Below are positions 1 to 12,529 of a stretch of 64,000 nt of DNA, in pieces. The position numbers and the translations under genes were made by a program. Below the pieces are notes generated by a model. It searched no databases and was not told the origin of the DNA. It saw only the letters and a program-made list of their open reading frames with translations. The number at the start of each line of letters is the position of its first letter. Position 1 is the stretch's first letter. This DNA comes from Carya illinoinensis (Eukaryota; Streptophyta; Magnoliopsida; Fagales; Juglandaceae): positions 27,576,254 through 27,640,253 of the forward strand of contig NC_056765.1 in assembly GCF_018687715.1 (NCBI RefSeq). The letters are read 5' to 3'.

Positions 1-272
1 GAATGGCTTCGACAAGACTAAGAAATTATCCCTGCCCCTCAACTCCCTACATATCACAAACTAGAACCCATCCCTAGGCAACCATGTGCATTTTTCCTTT
101 CCTGGAACAAAAGATGAAGTAGGTGCTTTTTGTATCAAAGTGAAATAAGAATGGCTTCGACAATACTAAGAAATTATCACTGCCCCTCAACTTTGCTCAA
201 GAATGGAGGAACCAAGCCTTTTATGAAATCTGCAGCGATAAAGCCCATAATAACCTCCCCCTTCTCTCTTAC

Positions 273-534
273 CAAAGAACATCGTTTGTGAAGTGCACAC
301 ACAGTATAATTTAGCAGAGTTCCTGGATTGTACCAAATCCAGGTCAAGTCTACAACAAAGAATTGCTACTTTTAAACCATCTAAAAGTTCTGTAGATTCA
401 GATTGATGTAATCCTTTCTTAAATTCGCTAGCATATGGGTTTACTGCTACCATAAAATTAATTAATGAAATCAAGGGGAAGTCTTTCCAACTCAGACCAA
501 TAGTGAAACAGAAAAGGTTTTCCACAAGCAGAAC
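273..534 (-). pseudogene. 263-bp unknown exon, copy A (1-bp deletion)
   Basis: The exon is bounded by a T-rich acceptor (TCTTTTAG|GTTCTG) and a donor (CTTTG|GTAAGAG). It reads VLLVENLFCFTIGLSWKDF and onward, with a later LDLVQSRNSAKLY stretch. Copies B (23,972-24,234) and C (28,668-28,930) have the same boundaries and 263 bp; this one is 262 bp because a T is missing near KLY, which shifts the last 13 codons. I do not recognise the protein. The conserved open frame and splice sites suggest a real coding exon of a gene other than NC2-alpha, now stranded. Confidence 0.55.
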
Positions 535-1424
535 CTAAAAGACATATAAGACCAGTTCAGAGAAGAGGAACAGAAATGACAGTCCACTGAAATTCAGCAG
601 TAGGAAAGATGTCACAAACTAGACTTTCTCTGTATTGAGTCAACTATAGAAAGGAACTCGGATGCAATGAATCTATGCAAAGCTGAGAAGCGATAGTACA
701 CAATTCTCATGTTAACTTAAAACTTCCTTGGTCACTTATAAAACCAGAGTTTCACCTAGTAAGTAGCCAACATAGAATGTAGCACTCGTGACTACCTTAT
801 TAGCCTACCCACTCTACGTGGGTTAATTCATATTCTCAATACATGAATGTGGCCTAGTGTTGGAAAGGTGACAGAGAAGTGTGGAACCGAGAATCTGCAT
901 GGGACATTTCACATGGCAGTAGAAAGATCACGTGGTTGGGAATAAGTCCTGGCTAGAAGTATTTTATTTTAGAAGTCGTTATTGCAATCATTTATCTTTA
1001 AGTTCTTTTAATTTTACATGTATTTTTATCCTTTCGGATAAACACTAGTACTTGAGAATTATTCTTTGTAGTTATCATTTCGTTAAGCCAGCAGTATTCT
1101 ATATAAGATTACATGCTATCACATAAAAAGCAGTAAGTTTTATCCTTGACACTAGGTGTTTTGAGGCCTAGGTTTCCTCCAAAACCTACCGATTACCTTC
1201 CCTTTTTCACCCTAATTCTCTCCACCATAGGGAATGAGAGGAAAAAGGATCCCCTTTCATTCCCTGCCCAAAGGCCAATAACTAGATCGATCACAAGGGT
1301 GTGCAACAACAAGGATAGTGAATTTCGAGAGCAAGAAACAATAGGAGTTTTGAGGATTGTGAACAGCCTCTCAAGCAGCTCAAAACTTTATTACTTTAAA
1401 ATATATGTTTTCCTCAGACAGCCT

Positions 1425-1920
1425 CTAACCTACTGGAGGTTTGCAACAGGGAGATCCACTATCCCCATTCCTCTTCATTCTGGGCACTGAAGTTCCATCC
1501 AGGCTGATCCTAAGACAAGAGAAACCATTCCATTCATGGAATCAAAATCAGTCAGTCAGCTTCTCCTAACTCTACTTTACTCTTTGCAGATGATTTAATT
1601 CATTTTAGCAGGGAAAACAGAGCTGAAGCGGAAACCCTCAAAGAATGTTTACAAACATGCTGCTCCTGGTCGGGCCAAGCCTTAAAGGAAAGGAAGTCAG
1701 CAACTTCTTTTAGCAAGAATGCACCCCAGGATCAGAAAAGAGAGATAAGAGCAAGTCTTAACCTCCACAACTTGGCTCAGACAGGGAACATCTAGGACTC
1801 CCCATGTTTTTTCTGCAAGTCTAAAACGTCATCATTCAGATAGATAAAAGAAAAAATTGTTCAAAAAAATATCTGGCTTAAAGGCAAAAATCCTATCTCA
1901 AGATGGCCCAATTTCATGAC
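1425..1920 (+). pseudogene. LINE (L1-type) reverse transcriptase fragment
   Basis: Frames across this stretch give typical plant LINE reverse transcriptase blocks. GLQQGDPLSPFLFILGTEV is near 1438, the catalytic FADD is at 1583-1594, and WSGQALKERKSATSFSKN follows. Stop codons and frame changes break it into short pieces, and no endonuclease or poly(A) tail is seen. It is an old fragment inside block copy A. Confidence 0.7.
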
Positions 1921-3374
1921 TTTCCTTTATCTGCTTTTAATCCTACATTAGTGACTCTCTTGTTATACATCTTGCAAACTAGGCTGCATCTTTTGTGTTG
2001 ATTGAGAATTTATATTACTTACAAACAAATGGAAAACCCAATACTCTTTGGATGCCTGAAATGAAACCAAGAATGAGGTTAAGCAAACCTGAGCCAAGAA
2101 TATATATAGCAAGCTCAGATCATAAGCAACTTAAGATTTTTATTCTCTCAGATATGTGAGATGCTGCAGACCAGCACAGATGCTGCACGGAAGAACCCTC
2201 AGCAACACGTAACATTTCAACTTAACTGTTCCATGAATATAAGCCCGTGGCCATCTCTCAAAGATCATAAAGTACATTTTACGAGCATTTGATCCCTGAA
2301 ATAAACTCATATAAAAAATGAGGAAAAATTAGATAACACTACTTAAAAGTTCATGGGTAACCTACACTATCAGTTGGGATACATATATAATTTACTAATC
2401 TCCCTAGATTGCCAAAACTGCAAATTCTTATGGACGTTATGCAAACTGAAAAGCGCATGCTCTAAAATATCTTCCTAAACACCATAAACTCTAGATGGCT
2501 TCCTCAAAAAATTTAACCAATAGTTTAATTTTTTTCCCAAAAAGAAAAATTATTTTTATCAAACGTGGCATGCTTTGTAAGCAAGCGAATCCATTTTCTG
2601 AGTAAATAAGTTATATCACATTGTTGAAGAGCTAAAGACAACAGTTTCACAAATTTTACCTTCAGTCAAAATGCCGCCCACGTAAAGACAGTTCAGCATT
2701 TCATAGGAATCAAAATAAAAATTCCAACTATTTCTTCTTTTTTTATATATATATATATAAAAAAAAAAAAAAAAAAAAAAAAGGAAGAAACAAAGGGCAC
2801 ATAGAACACTCATCACACACTGGAAGAAAAGAAATCTCGAAGGCGCTGACGATTAAAATTGAAACCCATCAGTACCTTACATAATCATTCTTAACACAGA
2901 AGTTTAAGCATGAGTTAAATACATACAACCACTGAAAGGGTACAACAATTCAATTATTAAAACCTGACACAAAATTGACAGAGAATGAACACTTACAGCA
3001 ATTAACCGTAAAAGAAAATTCAAAACAAGAACTTTACGAAAAGGAAGCGTATATAGCGAGAAGTATTGAACTCAATTTAGTAGAGTTTTTCATTACCCCT
3101 GGAAACAGGATAAAATGCCAACTCCGAAATACTTTTCATCCACTTCTTGGCAACCAAACAAGATATGTGCAAAACATAAATGTAAAACAAGTGGGAAAAA
3201 TAATGAACAGATAGCATACAAATAAGAGTCTAGCAAGTCAGAAGGCAAAGGGAGGGGAAGACATTCTCTGCGCCTCCGGAACCAGGCACGAGTTGCTTGG
3301 CCTCAGAGATATGAGATTTTCCCGAGAAAATTAGAGGCCGAAGTGGGCAAGAAACCTACCACTCGGTTCGGTAG

Positions 3375-3446
3375 CTAGCTGGAATAGAATGAGAACAGCT
3401 TTTTGAAGTTGTTCGATTCATCGTTCTCCACAGGTACGACCTCCAT
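3375..3446 (-). pseudogene. Unknown 5-prime exon MEVVPVENDES, copy A
   Basis: An ATG at 3446 opens MEVVPVENDESNNFKKL and stops after 23 codons at 3375. The paralogue at 45,225 has the same start with one extra codon and a stop after 13 codons. The upstream sequence is also shared, including a (TACG/CACG)n stretch near 3560. In both copies it sits between the membrane-gene 3-prime UTR and the intron leading to the 263-bp exon, so it may be that gene's first exon. The function is unknown. Confidence 0.4.
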
Positions 3447-3639
3447 GAGCTGTGGTAACTTCGCCGCTTTCAATCACCGCGCGCAAGAAAGAACAGAGAA
3501 TACCCACCCAATCAATGATCCCATATATGCGTTTACAAATGGGTGTGTTGCGTGCGTGCGTGCGTACAAAGAAAAAAAGAACTTTTTCATCTTTAAAGAT
3601 GATTAGTTATGAGCTTCGTTTTCCATGATCAAAAGAAAA

Positions 3640-4065
3640 AGGAAGAAAATGCAACGGGAGATCAAAATCACTTTCACAAAGCTCAAAAAAACTCACAGAA
3701 AGTTCTCTTTCTAGACGTATAAGAATCCTCTTAGTTCCTCAAATACCAAAAAAGATTCATTCAAATATTTTTCCATATTTCACCACTTTCACAAATATAA
3801 GTAGATATTATCTCAAAAATATTTTTTTACCCAAATATGTTAGTTTTAGAGATTGTATATTAGACTCCAAATATAAGTAAAAAGTAATGTTATACGGTTA
3901 TAAAGTCTGTAAATATAATATTATTATTTTAAAAAAGAGTTAGATTTATTATTAAAAAATTAATTTTTTTTATATAAAATTTATATTTATTTATTTTTAA
4001 ATAATTATATAACTCTTGTATACTCATATCTGTAAATATCATTTATAAATAAAATAAAAAGATTC
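3640..4065. other. AT-rich non-coding stretch
   Basis: Low-complexity AT-rich sequence with no coding frame and no clear repeat boundary. It separates the unknown 5-prime exon from the membrane-gene UTR remnant of copy A. Confidence 0.5.
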
Positions 4066-4069
4066 AAAA

Positions 4070-4195
4070 TTGGAAAGCATCAAAATTTACTGACCCGAAG
4101 TAAACATCAATCAGTCTATACAAAGCTACTAAAAGGAATTAACTAAAATACACTTACAATTATGGAAAGCTCATGCGGGTTCTTTATTTTTGGAC
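4070..4195 (-). pseudogene. Membrane-gene 3-prime UTR remnant, copy A
   Basis: On the minus strand this matches the 3-prime UTR at 22,030-22,150 and 26,460-26,600: AATAAAGAAC, then AATTCCTTTTAG, TAGACTGATTGA and AATTTTGATGCTTTCCA in the same order. It shows that copy A keeps the block order of membrane gene, then the unknown exons and NC2-alpha, in inverted orientation. Confidence 0.65.
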
Positions 4196-4429
4196 GCACC
4201 ACCTCCATAATTTTGACATGACACGAATTAACTTTATACATTTCTTAACAAATGAAAACCCCTATATTTTACCAAGAGCTTCATGGCCTATGGTATATGA
4301 TTCATTCACTTTCAATGATTATTTTTAATGATTATATTTTTTGTTTTTGTGAAATTCTTTTGTAAACTTAGTACTTAATTTTTTATTTTATTTTTATAAA
4401 GGGTTTGAGAAAATTTCTTCTGTCTCTAA

Positions 4430-4639
4430 CTTTTCGTTTGTTTTCACAGTCATTTTCAACTCATTTTATTTAATCATTATAATTTTTCTAAATTTTCATG
4501 AAAGAAAAAACAATTCAATTTTTACAATTCTTAAAACAAAAATAATATTAAAAACATATATTCTAACAATACTTTATTCAATTTTTTACTTTAATCTCAA
4601 TTCATCTCATTTGTAAAAATAAACGTAGCTTAATTTTGG

Positions 4640-4640
<1 letters not shown>
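4430..4640. repeat. Dispersed AT-rich repeat (CTCATCTCATCT family)
   Basis: It has the layout ...CAACTCATTTTATTTAATTATTATAA...AATAATATTAAAA...TTTATTCAATTTTT...CTCAATTCATCTCATTTGTAAAAATAAACG. Relatives lie at 26,625-26,815, 34,060-34,245, 47,410-47,650 and 51,500-51,690, with reverse-oriented or weaker relatives at 7140-7320 and 38,740-39,010. The family looks like a MITE or old LTR piece ending in a run of CTCAT; its class is not clear. Confidence 0.5.
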
Positions 4641-6318
<1,678 letters not shown>

Positions 6319-6326
6319 CAATCAAT

Positions 6327-6824
6327 TAGGGATGTAATTAGTTCGGTTCAATCCAATTTTGAATAAAATCTAGGATCGAATCGGTACGTACCGTTTTTAT
6401 ATTTTTAAAAATTGATTAAGCACCTGTACGTCCGGTTTTACCGGTTCCGGTCCGGTCCGATCCGGTTTTCCAGTTTTAATATATTAAGTATATTAGTATT
6501 ACTAATGCATTTATCAAAAGAAATATAGAGAATTTATTAGGTAGTAAAATGTATTTAATATATATTTTATATTTAAAATATATGATCAAATAAATATTTA
6601 TGTTTAAGATTAAAATGTTATGTTATAAATTATAATATATCATTTCATACATAATTATATATATTATATATAATATTAAAAATTAATAAAATATAAAATC
6701 AATTCTGGACCAGATTTGACCGGTTTTTAAAATGAAATAACCGATTATAAACCGAATCGGTTGAAAATCGGACCGATCGGTCCAGATCGATTTTTTGATT
6801 TGTCGGTTTATTCTTACATCCCTA
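6327..6824. mobile_element. hAT-type MITE with perfect 8-bp TSD
   Basis: The 498-bp element starts TAGGGATGTAA and ends with the exact inverse TTACATCCCTA. It is flanked on both sides by CAATCAAT (6319-6326 and 6825-6832). An 8-bp target duplication and TAGGGATG termini are characteristic of Ac-like hAT elements. The interior is AT-rich with runs of CCGGTT/AACCGG motifs and has no transposase, so it is non-autonomous. Confidence 0.88.
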
Positions 6825-6832
6825 CAATCAAT

Positions 6833-7670
6833 CAAGAATAGTCTAGCCCCACCAACGAGTCCATCTTATTTTGTTGAATTATAAGTAAAATTATTATACG
6901 TCTCAAGATAATAAGTAAAATTATTCATTTAAAAAAAAAAAAAAAAAAAAAGGGAGCGTTGGCTATACAATGTATACATACCAAGGTCAGTCGTTGAAAC
7001 CCAAAGTAAAAAGTCTTCGATGGGGCCGGATGGGGGAGGCCCGAGGGCGTAGTTGACTTGTTGGTTGTATTCGAAGAGTCTGATTGGAATAAAACCGCGT
7101 GAATACCTTCCAAATTTAGACACTGTAATTTTGTATTTCCCAAGTAACGTTGGATGAGAATTTTTTATTTTAGATAAAAGTTTAAAATATTATTTTTTAA
7201 TATTATTATTATTTTAAAATTTAAATTATTTATTATATTTTATATAAAAATTTAAAAAAATTATAATAATAGAATAAAATGAGATGAAAATTTTACGTTT
7301 TATCTTATTGTCAAACTTAAGGATGTAAGTGCATACATAATAAAAAAAGATACTTCGTATTCCTATTTCCTACTCCTGAGTGTTTGAGTGTTGAAAATAC
7401 CTTAACACTTTTTAATATATTTCATTATTATTTATTATTTTATTATTATTTTTTATCTATTTTTTATTACTATTTATTATTTTTTAATACTATTTAATAT
7501 TATATTATTATTTTTTACTTACTTTTTTATTACTATTCAGATTATACCTTACTATTCAGATTATACCTTAATACCTTAAAAAAAGGTAGCCGATTTCATT
7601 AGCTTACGCATCCTAACTGTCGGTAGAAGAATTGTTTGTTTAGCCCGTTTTGGAAACGACACATTTTACA
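6833..7670. other. Non-coding AT-rich stretch
   Basis: It contains a poly(A) run at 6931-6951, an unassigned 150-bp moderately GC-rich piece (6960-7140), a relative of the dispersed CTCATCT repeat in reverse (7140-7320), and TATTA low complexity (7400-7560). No coding sequence could be supported. Confidence 0.45.
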
Positions 7671-8135
7671 TATTCTGGCTGGTCCTTATCTGACATGGAA
7701 AAAATGGCCATTGATCTTATTCAACTCACCAACTTAAGTAGAAAAATAAATGAGGATGAAGAAAATTATGATGAAGAGGGTTGAATGATCATGTATCAGT
7801 ATTGTTGTTTGTAGTAGTTACTTATCCCAAATAGATTGGCAGTTGTTAGTTTTAGATAAGGTAATAATACATTTATTACTCTCTTATTATCTCTCTACTA
7901 CTTTATAGTAGATTTGAAATTTTTGTTTTTTTATAATTTTCTTTCGGGTCTTTTTTCAACATCTCTAATCATTAAGAAAAAATTAAAAATATATATATAA
8001 CTTTATTAATAGTCCTGGTGCGTTGAGTTTGGTGGTTAGGTGTTGAGTTTCAATGCCTATAACGAGTAAATTAGATAAAGATAACGAAATAATATTATTA
8101 TATTAAACCCATGGATTCAAAAGATGCAGACCAAT
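7671..8135 (+). pseudogene. NC2-alpha (DRAP1) 3-prime end fragment plus UTR
   Basis: Bases 7671-7784 encode the C-terminal tail of NC2-alpha, YSGWSLSDMEKMAID then LIQLTNLSRKINEDEENYDEEG and a TGA stop. It matches the intact tail of copy C (31,730-31,838). The UTR matches 31,839-32,280, including the TTTGGTGGTTGGATGT-like segment near 8025. Everything upstream of the tail is missing, so this is a truncated duplicate rather than a gene. Confidence 0.8.
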
Positions 8136-8836
8136 TTATTGAACTAGTTCATTTGATTGATTCAAACCCATTCTTTATATAAAATAGGTTCCTTTTTCTT
8201 TTTGTTGGATTTTGCTTATGAAATATTAATTTTGAAATAATATGATAGAAATAAACATATCTTTAACTTTTTCATACTCATATGAATGCTAGAAAAATTA
8301 AATGATAAAATATGGATTTTTTTATTTAATTAAAATGTATTTATAGTTTTAGATATGTAAGTCTTAAACACTTCTTTTAAAAAGGTGGATAAATCTAAAG
8401 AGCACTGCTACATCGTCCGAAGATATAGCCTGAGAAGTCACCGAACATGGCAAAAAAAAATTTTAAAATTTTTTTCATTCACTTTTTTATATTATTAAAT
8501 ATTTTTTAAAAAATATAAAAATTCACAACATCATTAAAAAATATTTTCTTAATCATTAAGTAAAAAAAATAAAGATTCGGGAGAAATCATCGGAAGCACT
8601 ATTAGGGTGAAATAGCATTTTTCTAAATCTAAAATCTATCTAAAAAAATTATTTTTTAATAATTAATTTTACTTTTTCTTTTCTTTTTTTAATTTTTTAT
8701 TAAAAAAGAGTGCACATTAAAATTATATCTATCATTATTTAAGAAAAGCAGAGATTTTTTCTTTTTGGAAACATATAGGAAATATTACGATCCGTCTTTG
8801 ATAATTGATTGATTTCTGACATAAGTTAATCTGTTG

Positions 8837-8838
<2 letters not shown>
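8136..8838. other. Non-coding stretch with AT-rich fold-back repeat
   Basis: Bases 8400-8610 hold a short AT-rich repeat whose relatives lie at about 37,800-37,990, 57,260-57,450 and 46,740-46,900. They share TTACTTAA(T/C)GATTAAG(T/A)AAATATTTTTTTAAT in one orientation or the other. No gene is seen. Confidence 0.4.

Positions 8839-8900
<62 letters not shown>
8839..8900. repeat. (GA)31 microsatellite
   Basis: A pure GA run of about 62 bp followed by a G-rich segment with GGCG repeats. It lies in a block-derived sequence whose counterpart at 37,205-37,270 is purine-rich but not a pure GA run. Confidence 0.95.
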
Positions 8901-8906
<6 letters not shown>

Positions 8907-8949
8907 GGGGGAGGCGGGCGGGCGGGCGGTTGTGTAGTAGGTACGAGGG

Positions 8950-9100
8950 AAGCGGGGAGGAAGGCAAACGAGCAGAAAAATTTAATATTATATTTTTCTA
9001 TTTTCTGTCCTCCCTTCGAATTTGGCGTCAGAACTTAGAACGTGTCCAAACTTTTGGGGTCAAAGTCCTTCTGGCCAGGGATCCAATGCCTTAAAACCAC
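8950..9100 (+). repeat. Block-derived segment downstream of NC2-alpha
   Basis: It shares AAAAATTTAATATTATATTTTT and CCTCCCTTCGAATTTGGCGT with 37,275-37,330 and 56,740-56,790. In all three places it lies 1-1.3 kb after the NC2-alpha 3-prime UTR, so the duplicated block extends past that gene. No coding role is apparent. Confidence 0.5.
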
Positions 9101-9623
9101 AGATTTTATTATTATTATTATTATTACTATTCCGATCAGACTTTTTCTTCGAAGACACGACCCACCTTAACATCTTCGAGACCCTTAACGTGACAACTTT
9201 GACAAGTGAAGCTAATTGCATGGTTTCACTTCTAATAATAATTAGGATCCGTTTAAATGCTAAATTGAATTGCAATGAGTTAAGTTTTTTTTATAAATAA
9301 TAATAAGTTAAGATAATAAAATAAATTTTTTTGATAATATCTAAAGATGTGTTTTTTCTTAAGTATCAAGCCTAAAAATGAATAAAGAAAACTGGCTCGA
9401 TGAATTTAAGTGAAAGATGCTAAGATGAATTTAGATATATTTATAAAAAGTTGAAAAAGACTCTGGGTCTCGTGTATAAAAAAATATTGAATTAAACATA
9501 ATTATAGGTCTTAGGTGGAAAGAGACTTTAAGTTGAGATGAATTTAATAATGTGAGAATTTTAATATTTGGATGTTATAACTTAGACTTAACTTAAAATT
9601 AGATAGTTCAGATTTCAAACGGG
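9101..9623. other. Non-coding AT-rich stretch
   Basis: A (TTA)n run is at 9103-9127, then AT-rich sequence resembling the reverse of 38,720-39,020. It hosts the hAT MITE that follows. Confidence 0.4.
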
Positions 9624-9929
9624 TAGGGGTGAAAACCGATCATTCGGTTTCGGTTTTGGACCAAAACTGAAACTGAACCGATATATTTAAAAGAGGAGAA
9701 ATCTCGACCGAAATCGGCTGTTTAAAGGGGAGAAAACCGTCTACATCGGTTTCGGCGTCACTCCGGTTGGTTCGTCGACGTCTTCGGTGGCGACGGGGCT
9801 TATTTTCAGGCGATGATGCCGCACTGCTAACTGGGTGAGAGAGGACGCCGAGAGCCGAGAGGTGCGAGTCGCGACACTGCGATTTGAGAGTGAGAGAGAG
9901 AGAGGCCCTCTGACCTGCCATGCTGCGCC

Positions 9930-9998
<69 letters not shown>

Positions 9999-10367
9999 AG
10001 GAGAAGAAAATCGAGGAAGAAGATGGAGTTTAGTTTAAACCCTAAAATGAAACTGCACCGTTTGGCTTAAGCCAAACGACACCGTTTCATTAATTTTTTT
10101 TTTTAACTGCAGATCTTAAACGACGCCGTTTCACTTAAGTGAAACGGCGTCGTTTAAGTAAGATATAAATCAAAATAATAAACCTTATTAAGTCGGCCGG
10201 TTCAGCGGTTTGAACCAGGGTCAAACCGCTGCCGAACCGATATTGGTTGGTTTTGAAGAATATCTGCCGTCCGCCGACCGGTTCATCGGCGGTTCCGGTC
10301 GGTTCCTGACGCGGCTGGTCGGTTCCCGTCGGAGGCGGCCGGTGGCGTCGGTTCCTGTACACCCCTA
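9624..10367. mobile_element. hAT-type MITE with 8-bp TSD and palindromes
   Basis: The 744-bp element starts TAGGGGTG and ends CACCCCTA. It is flanked by exact CAAACGGG copies (9616-9623 and 10,368-10,375). No transposase is encoded. Inside are a (GA)n run (9932-9995), a 20-bp perfect palindrome (10,059-10,078) and a 44-bp perfect palindrome (10,115-10,158). Both ends are rich in CGGTT/AACCG motifs, as in the MITE at 6327, but the two elements do not align over their length. Confidence 0.85.
9932..9995. repeat. (GA)n microsatellite inside the hAT MITE
   Basis: About 64 bp of pure GA, within the element bounded at 9624 and 10,367. Confidence 0.95.
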
Positions 10368-10375
10368 CAAACGGG

Positions 10376-10904
10376 GCCTTAATTATTTACTTATGGATAT
10401 GATTTTGTTATAACCATATATGCGTGAATAAACGAGTACTCATTGATTGTGGAAGTGGAACCATATTCCCTTTGTTATCTTTTTGTTAATAAAGGAAAAT
10501 ACTATAATCATAAAAGAATTACATAAAAATAATTATACAAACTGACATGGCATGATATAGTTCGTCAGATTATAAAACTATTTTTATTATAAAGTAGATC
10601 TAACGAATTATAAAATTACTTGATATAATTGATCAGATGAAATCATACCAATTCGTAAGATTATTTTATATAATTTTTTTTTATAAATGTATCAGCACTC
10701 TTTCCATCAGTTACGTCCATAAAGAAATCCCATATTATTGTAAATTCAAACAAATCAGGAGGCACAATTTTGAGTTTTGATGTTGTAAATTCCAGGCAAA
10801 TGCCACTTATTATAGTGATATATCGTTTAGCAAAGCATTTATTGATAGTTAAATAAAGATGATAAAGGCCGCTCATATGTTCTTATAATCTATAGATAGT
10901 TAAA
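10376..10904. other. Non-coding stretch upstream of a membrane-gene remnant
   Basis: Bases 10,445-10,540 match 13,245-13,330 (GGAACCATATTCC, TTTGTTATC, TTTTGTTAA), so part of the upstream region was duplicated with the membrane gene. The rest is AT-rich and unassigned. Confidence 0.5.
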
Positions 10905-11010
10905 TACCATTCTTCTCTATGCACCTATGCAATAACACAGTTCCTGTAAAACAGAGAGAGGATGCATTTTTTCGTAGATTTGAGATATGTAATATTGGTC
11001 GTTGATCTTT
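10905..11010 (+). pseudogene. Membrane-gene 5-prime fragment
   Basis: The leader CTCTATGCACCTATGCAATAAC and an ATG at 10,962 opening MHFFVDLRYV match the gene at 13,877 (MRFFVDLRYV). Similarity fades after about 10,995 and no membrane segment follows. It is a truncated duplicate. Confidence 0.65.
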
Positions 11011-11109
11011 GTAACAGGAGATGTCCTATTGCCGAATCCGTTTAAAAATAGATGAAATGGAATCTCATAAAACTTAAAAAAAAAAAATGTCAACTTTGTT
11101 TATATAGAA

Positions 11110-11970
11110 GAGAAAAGCTTCTGACCGGTTGGGCTGATAACCCATTAAAATCAACCCGCCAATACACTTCTGCCACGTATGCATTTCATCTTTACGATGG
11201 TGTGACCGCATCTCACCTGATATGGGTTTTTGGGTGGGCAACAACCAGACCGATAGCTGTGAGGAAAAAGAGCGTTGGGGTTGCTCTGGTGGTGAGACTC
11301 ATGGCGGCGTTGCTGTGAGAAGTGCGACGGGGCTAGGCGAAAATGCACAAAAAAAAAAAAAAATCAGAAAAATACTCTCTTCTTCAAAAGCAACGAGAGA
11401 GAGATGGGAAAAAAAAAAAACTTGCTTAAGGGGTGGTTAGGCGGAAATCAGTGGCTGGTGGTGGTGGTTCTCACCGTTGGGGCTGCTCTGGTGGGGAGGT
11501 TCACGGTGGCATTGCCGTGAGAAGTGCGACGCGGCTGGGCGTGAGTTTTGATGGAGGAACCGAAGGGCCCAAACGGTGGCCAATCGACTTGGTGGTGTTG
11601 TTCACCGCGCGACAGCCGTGCTTGGGTCGGTGTGACGGCGGCGAGGGGTTGTCGCAGCTAAGGTGTTTATGAGGGGGTTGCGTTGGTCGTGCAGGACACG
11701 ATGGAGCAAAACAAAACAAAAGGGCAAACGACGATGCAGATAAAGGAGGGTGAGAGTCGGCGTTGTGCTGAGATGGGATGCGTCCGAGACAAGTGCTATG
11801 CGAGAAGGGGAGAAGGGCTTGCAGACGGAAAGACGAAAATGGGGTTAACGAATTGATGATTCCCTGTGGTTGACCCCATTTGTCTAACACTGATTTTTCT
11901 TACGTGGCATTACATGAATGGAGGGTTGTTTTTATCTAATTTACAGCCCGACCGGCGTGAAGCGCCTTTG
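11110..11970. mobile_element. MULE-like GC-rich element with 9-bp TSD
   Basis: TATATAGAA occurs directly on both sides (11,101-11,109 and 11,971-11,979). The inner ends are inverted repeats sharing about 20 of 31 positions (left GCTTCTGACCGGTTGGGCTG, right complement GCTTCACGCCGGTCGGGCTG). A 9-bp duplication with longer imperfect TIRs fits Mutator-like elements. The 861-bp interior is GC-rich, unlike its surroundings, and contains one unit twice (about 11,270-11,340 and 11,470-11,545: GTTGGGG(C/T)TGCTCTGGTGG). No MURA transposase is seen. It may carry captured host sequence, but I cannot name a source. Confidence 0.7.
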
Positions 11971-12084
11971 TATATAGAATGCATGTGCCATTTGGATGCC
12001 CTGTATAAAAATTTTCAGTTGAAACTGTTGGAGGCTTGAGAACCTCCAGACAGTTTAGTCCCTCTCTCTACTTGATGGTAAGGG

Positions 12085-12525
12085 AGAAGAGATTCGAGAT
12101 TGTTCTTTTAATAAAGATAAGAATGCGTATTGAAAAGGCTACTAGTGTTAAGAGAAAATTGAATATGGAGGGATGTGTAGTTGTTGAACCTAGGGGGTTG
12201 AGTGGTGGATTGATTGGTTTATGGAAAATAAAAGATCAGGTTGAGTTGCTGAATTATTCTCAATGACATATCAACCTATGGGTTTAGGGAAGTAATGGGG
12301 AGGAGGATTGGCTGCTTGGTTTTATGGGAACCTAAAGCTAGTAAAAGGGGGAAATCCTGGGAACTTCTAAAGGAGTTAAAGCTTCATGATGGCGTGGTGT
12401 ATTGTTGTGGGGTAGGAGGGAAAGAGGTGAGGATGACACAATTTAGAGAGATTTCGGAATGGTTGGACCGTATGAGTGGTGGACAGGAAATAAATTTTGA
12501 CTTCCACCAAAGAAAGACTTTGTCG
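12085..12525 (+). pseudogene. LINE endonuclease-domain fragment
   Basis: Two adjoining frames resemble the apurinic endonuclease region of plant L1-type ORF2. CVVVEPRGLSGGLIGLWKIK is followed by a NYSQ-like segment, then GFMGT-like, KRGKSWELLKELKLHDGVV and FREISEWLD. A stop and a frame change near 12,265 break it. No reverse transcriptase follows, so it is an isolated old fragment. Confidence 0.6.
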
Positions 12526-12529
12526 GTAT

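Larger units (their letters stand above)
1..3620 (-). pseudogene. Block copy A, inverted and decayed
   Basis: Read on the minus strand, this stretch matches block copies found elsewhere on the plus strand. Bases 3620-2610 match copy D (45,154-45,720), 970-530 match copy C (27,000-27,250 and 28,490-28,660), and 534-273 hold the 263-bp exon. The match then jumps at about 240 from sequence like 24,280 to sequence like 25,530, so about 1.25 kb containing the NC2-alpha histone-fold exons is missing. A LINE fragment (1425-1920) lies in the non-matching part, and an AT/A-rich low-complexity run is at 2745-2783. Bases 1-60 and 140-200 repeat one another. It is the only inverted copy in the window and has no usable complete gene. 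Confidence 0.7.

Noticed and set aside
11501..11890. Minus-strand 129-codon frame
   Set aside because: It lies in the GC-rich MULE-like element, shows no recognisable domain and overlaps open frames on the other strand.
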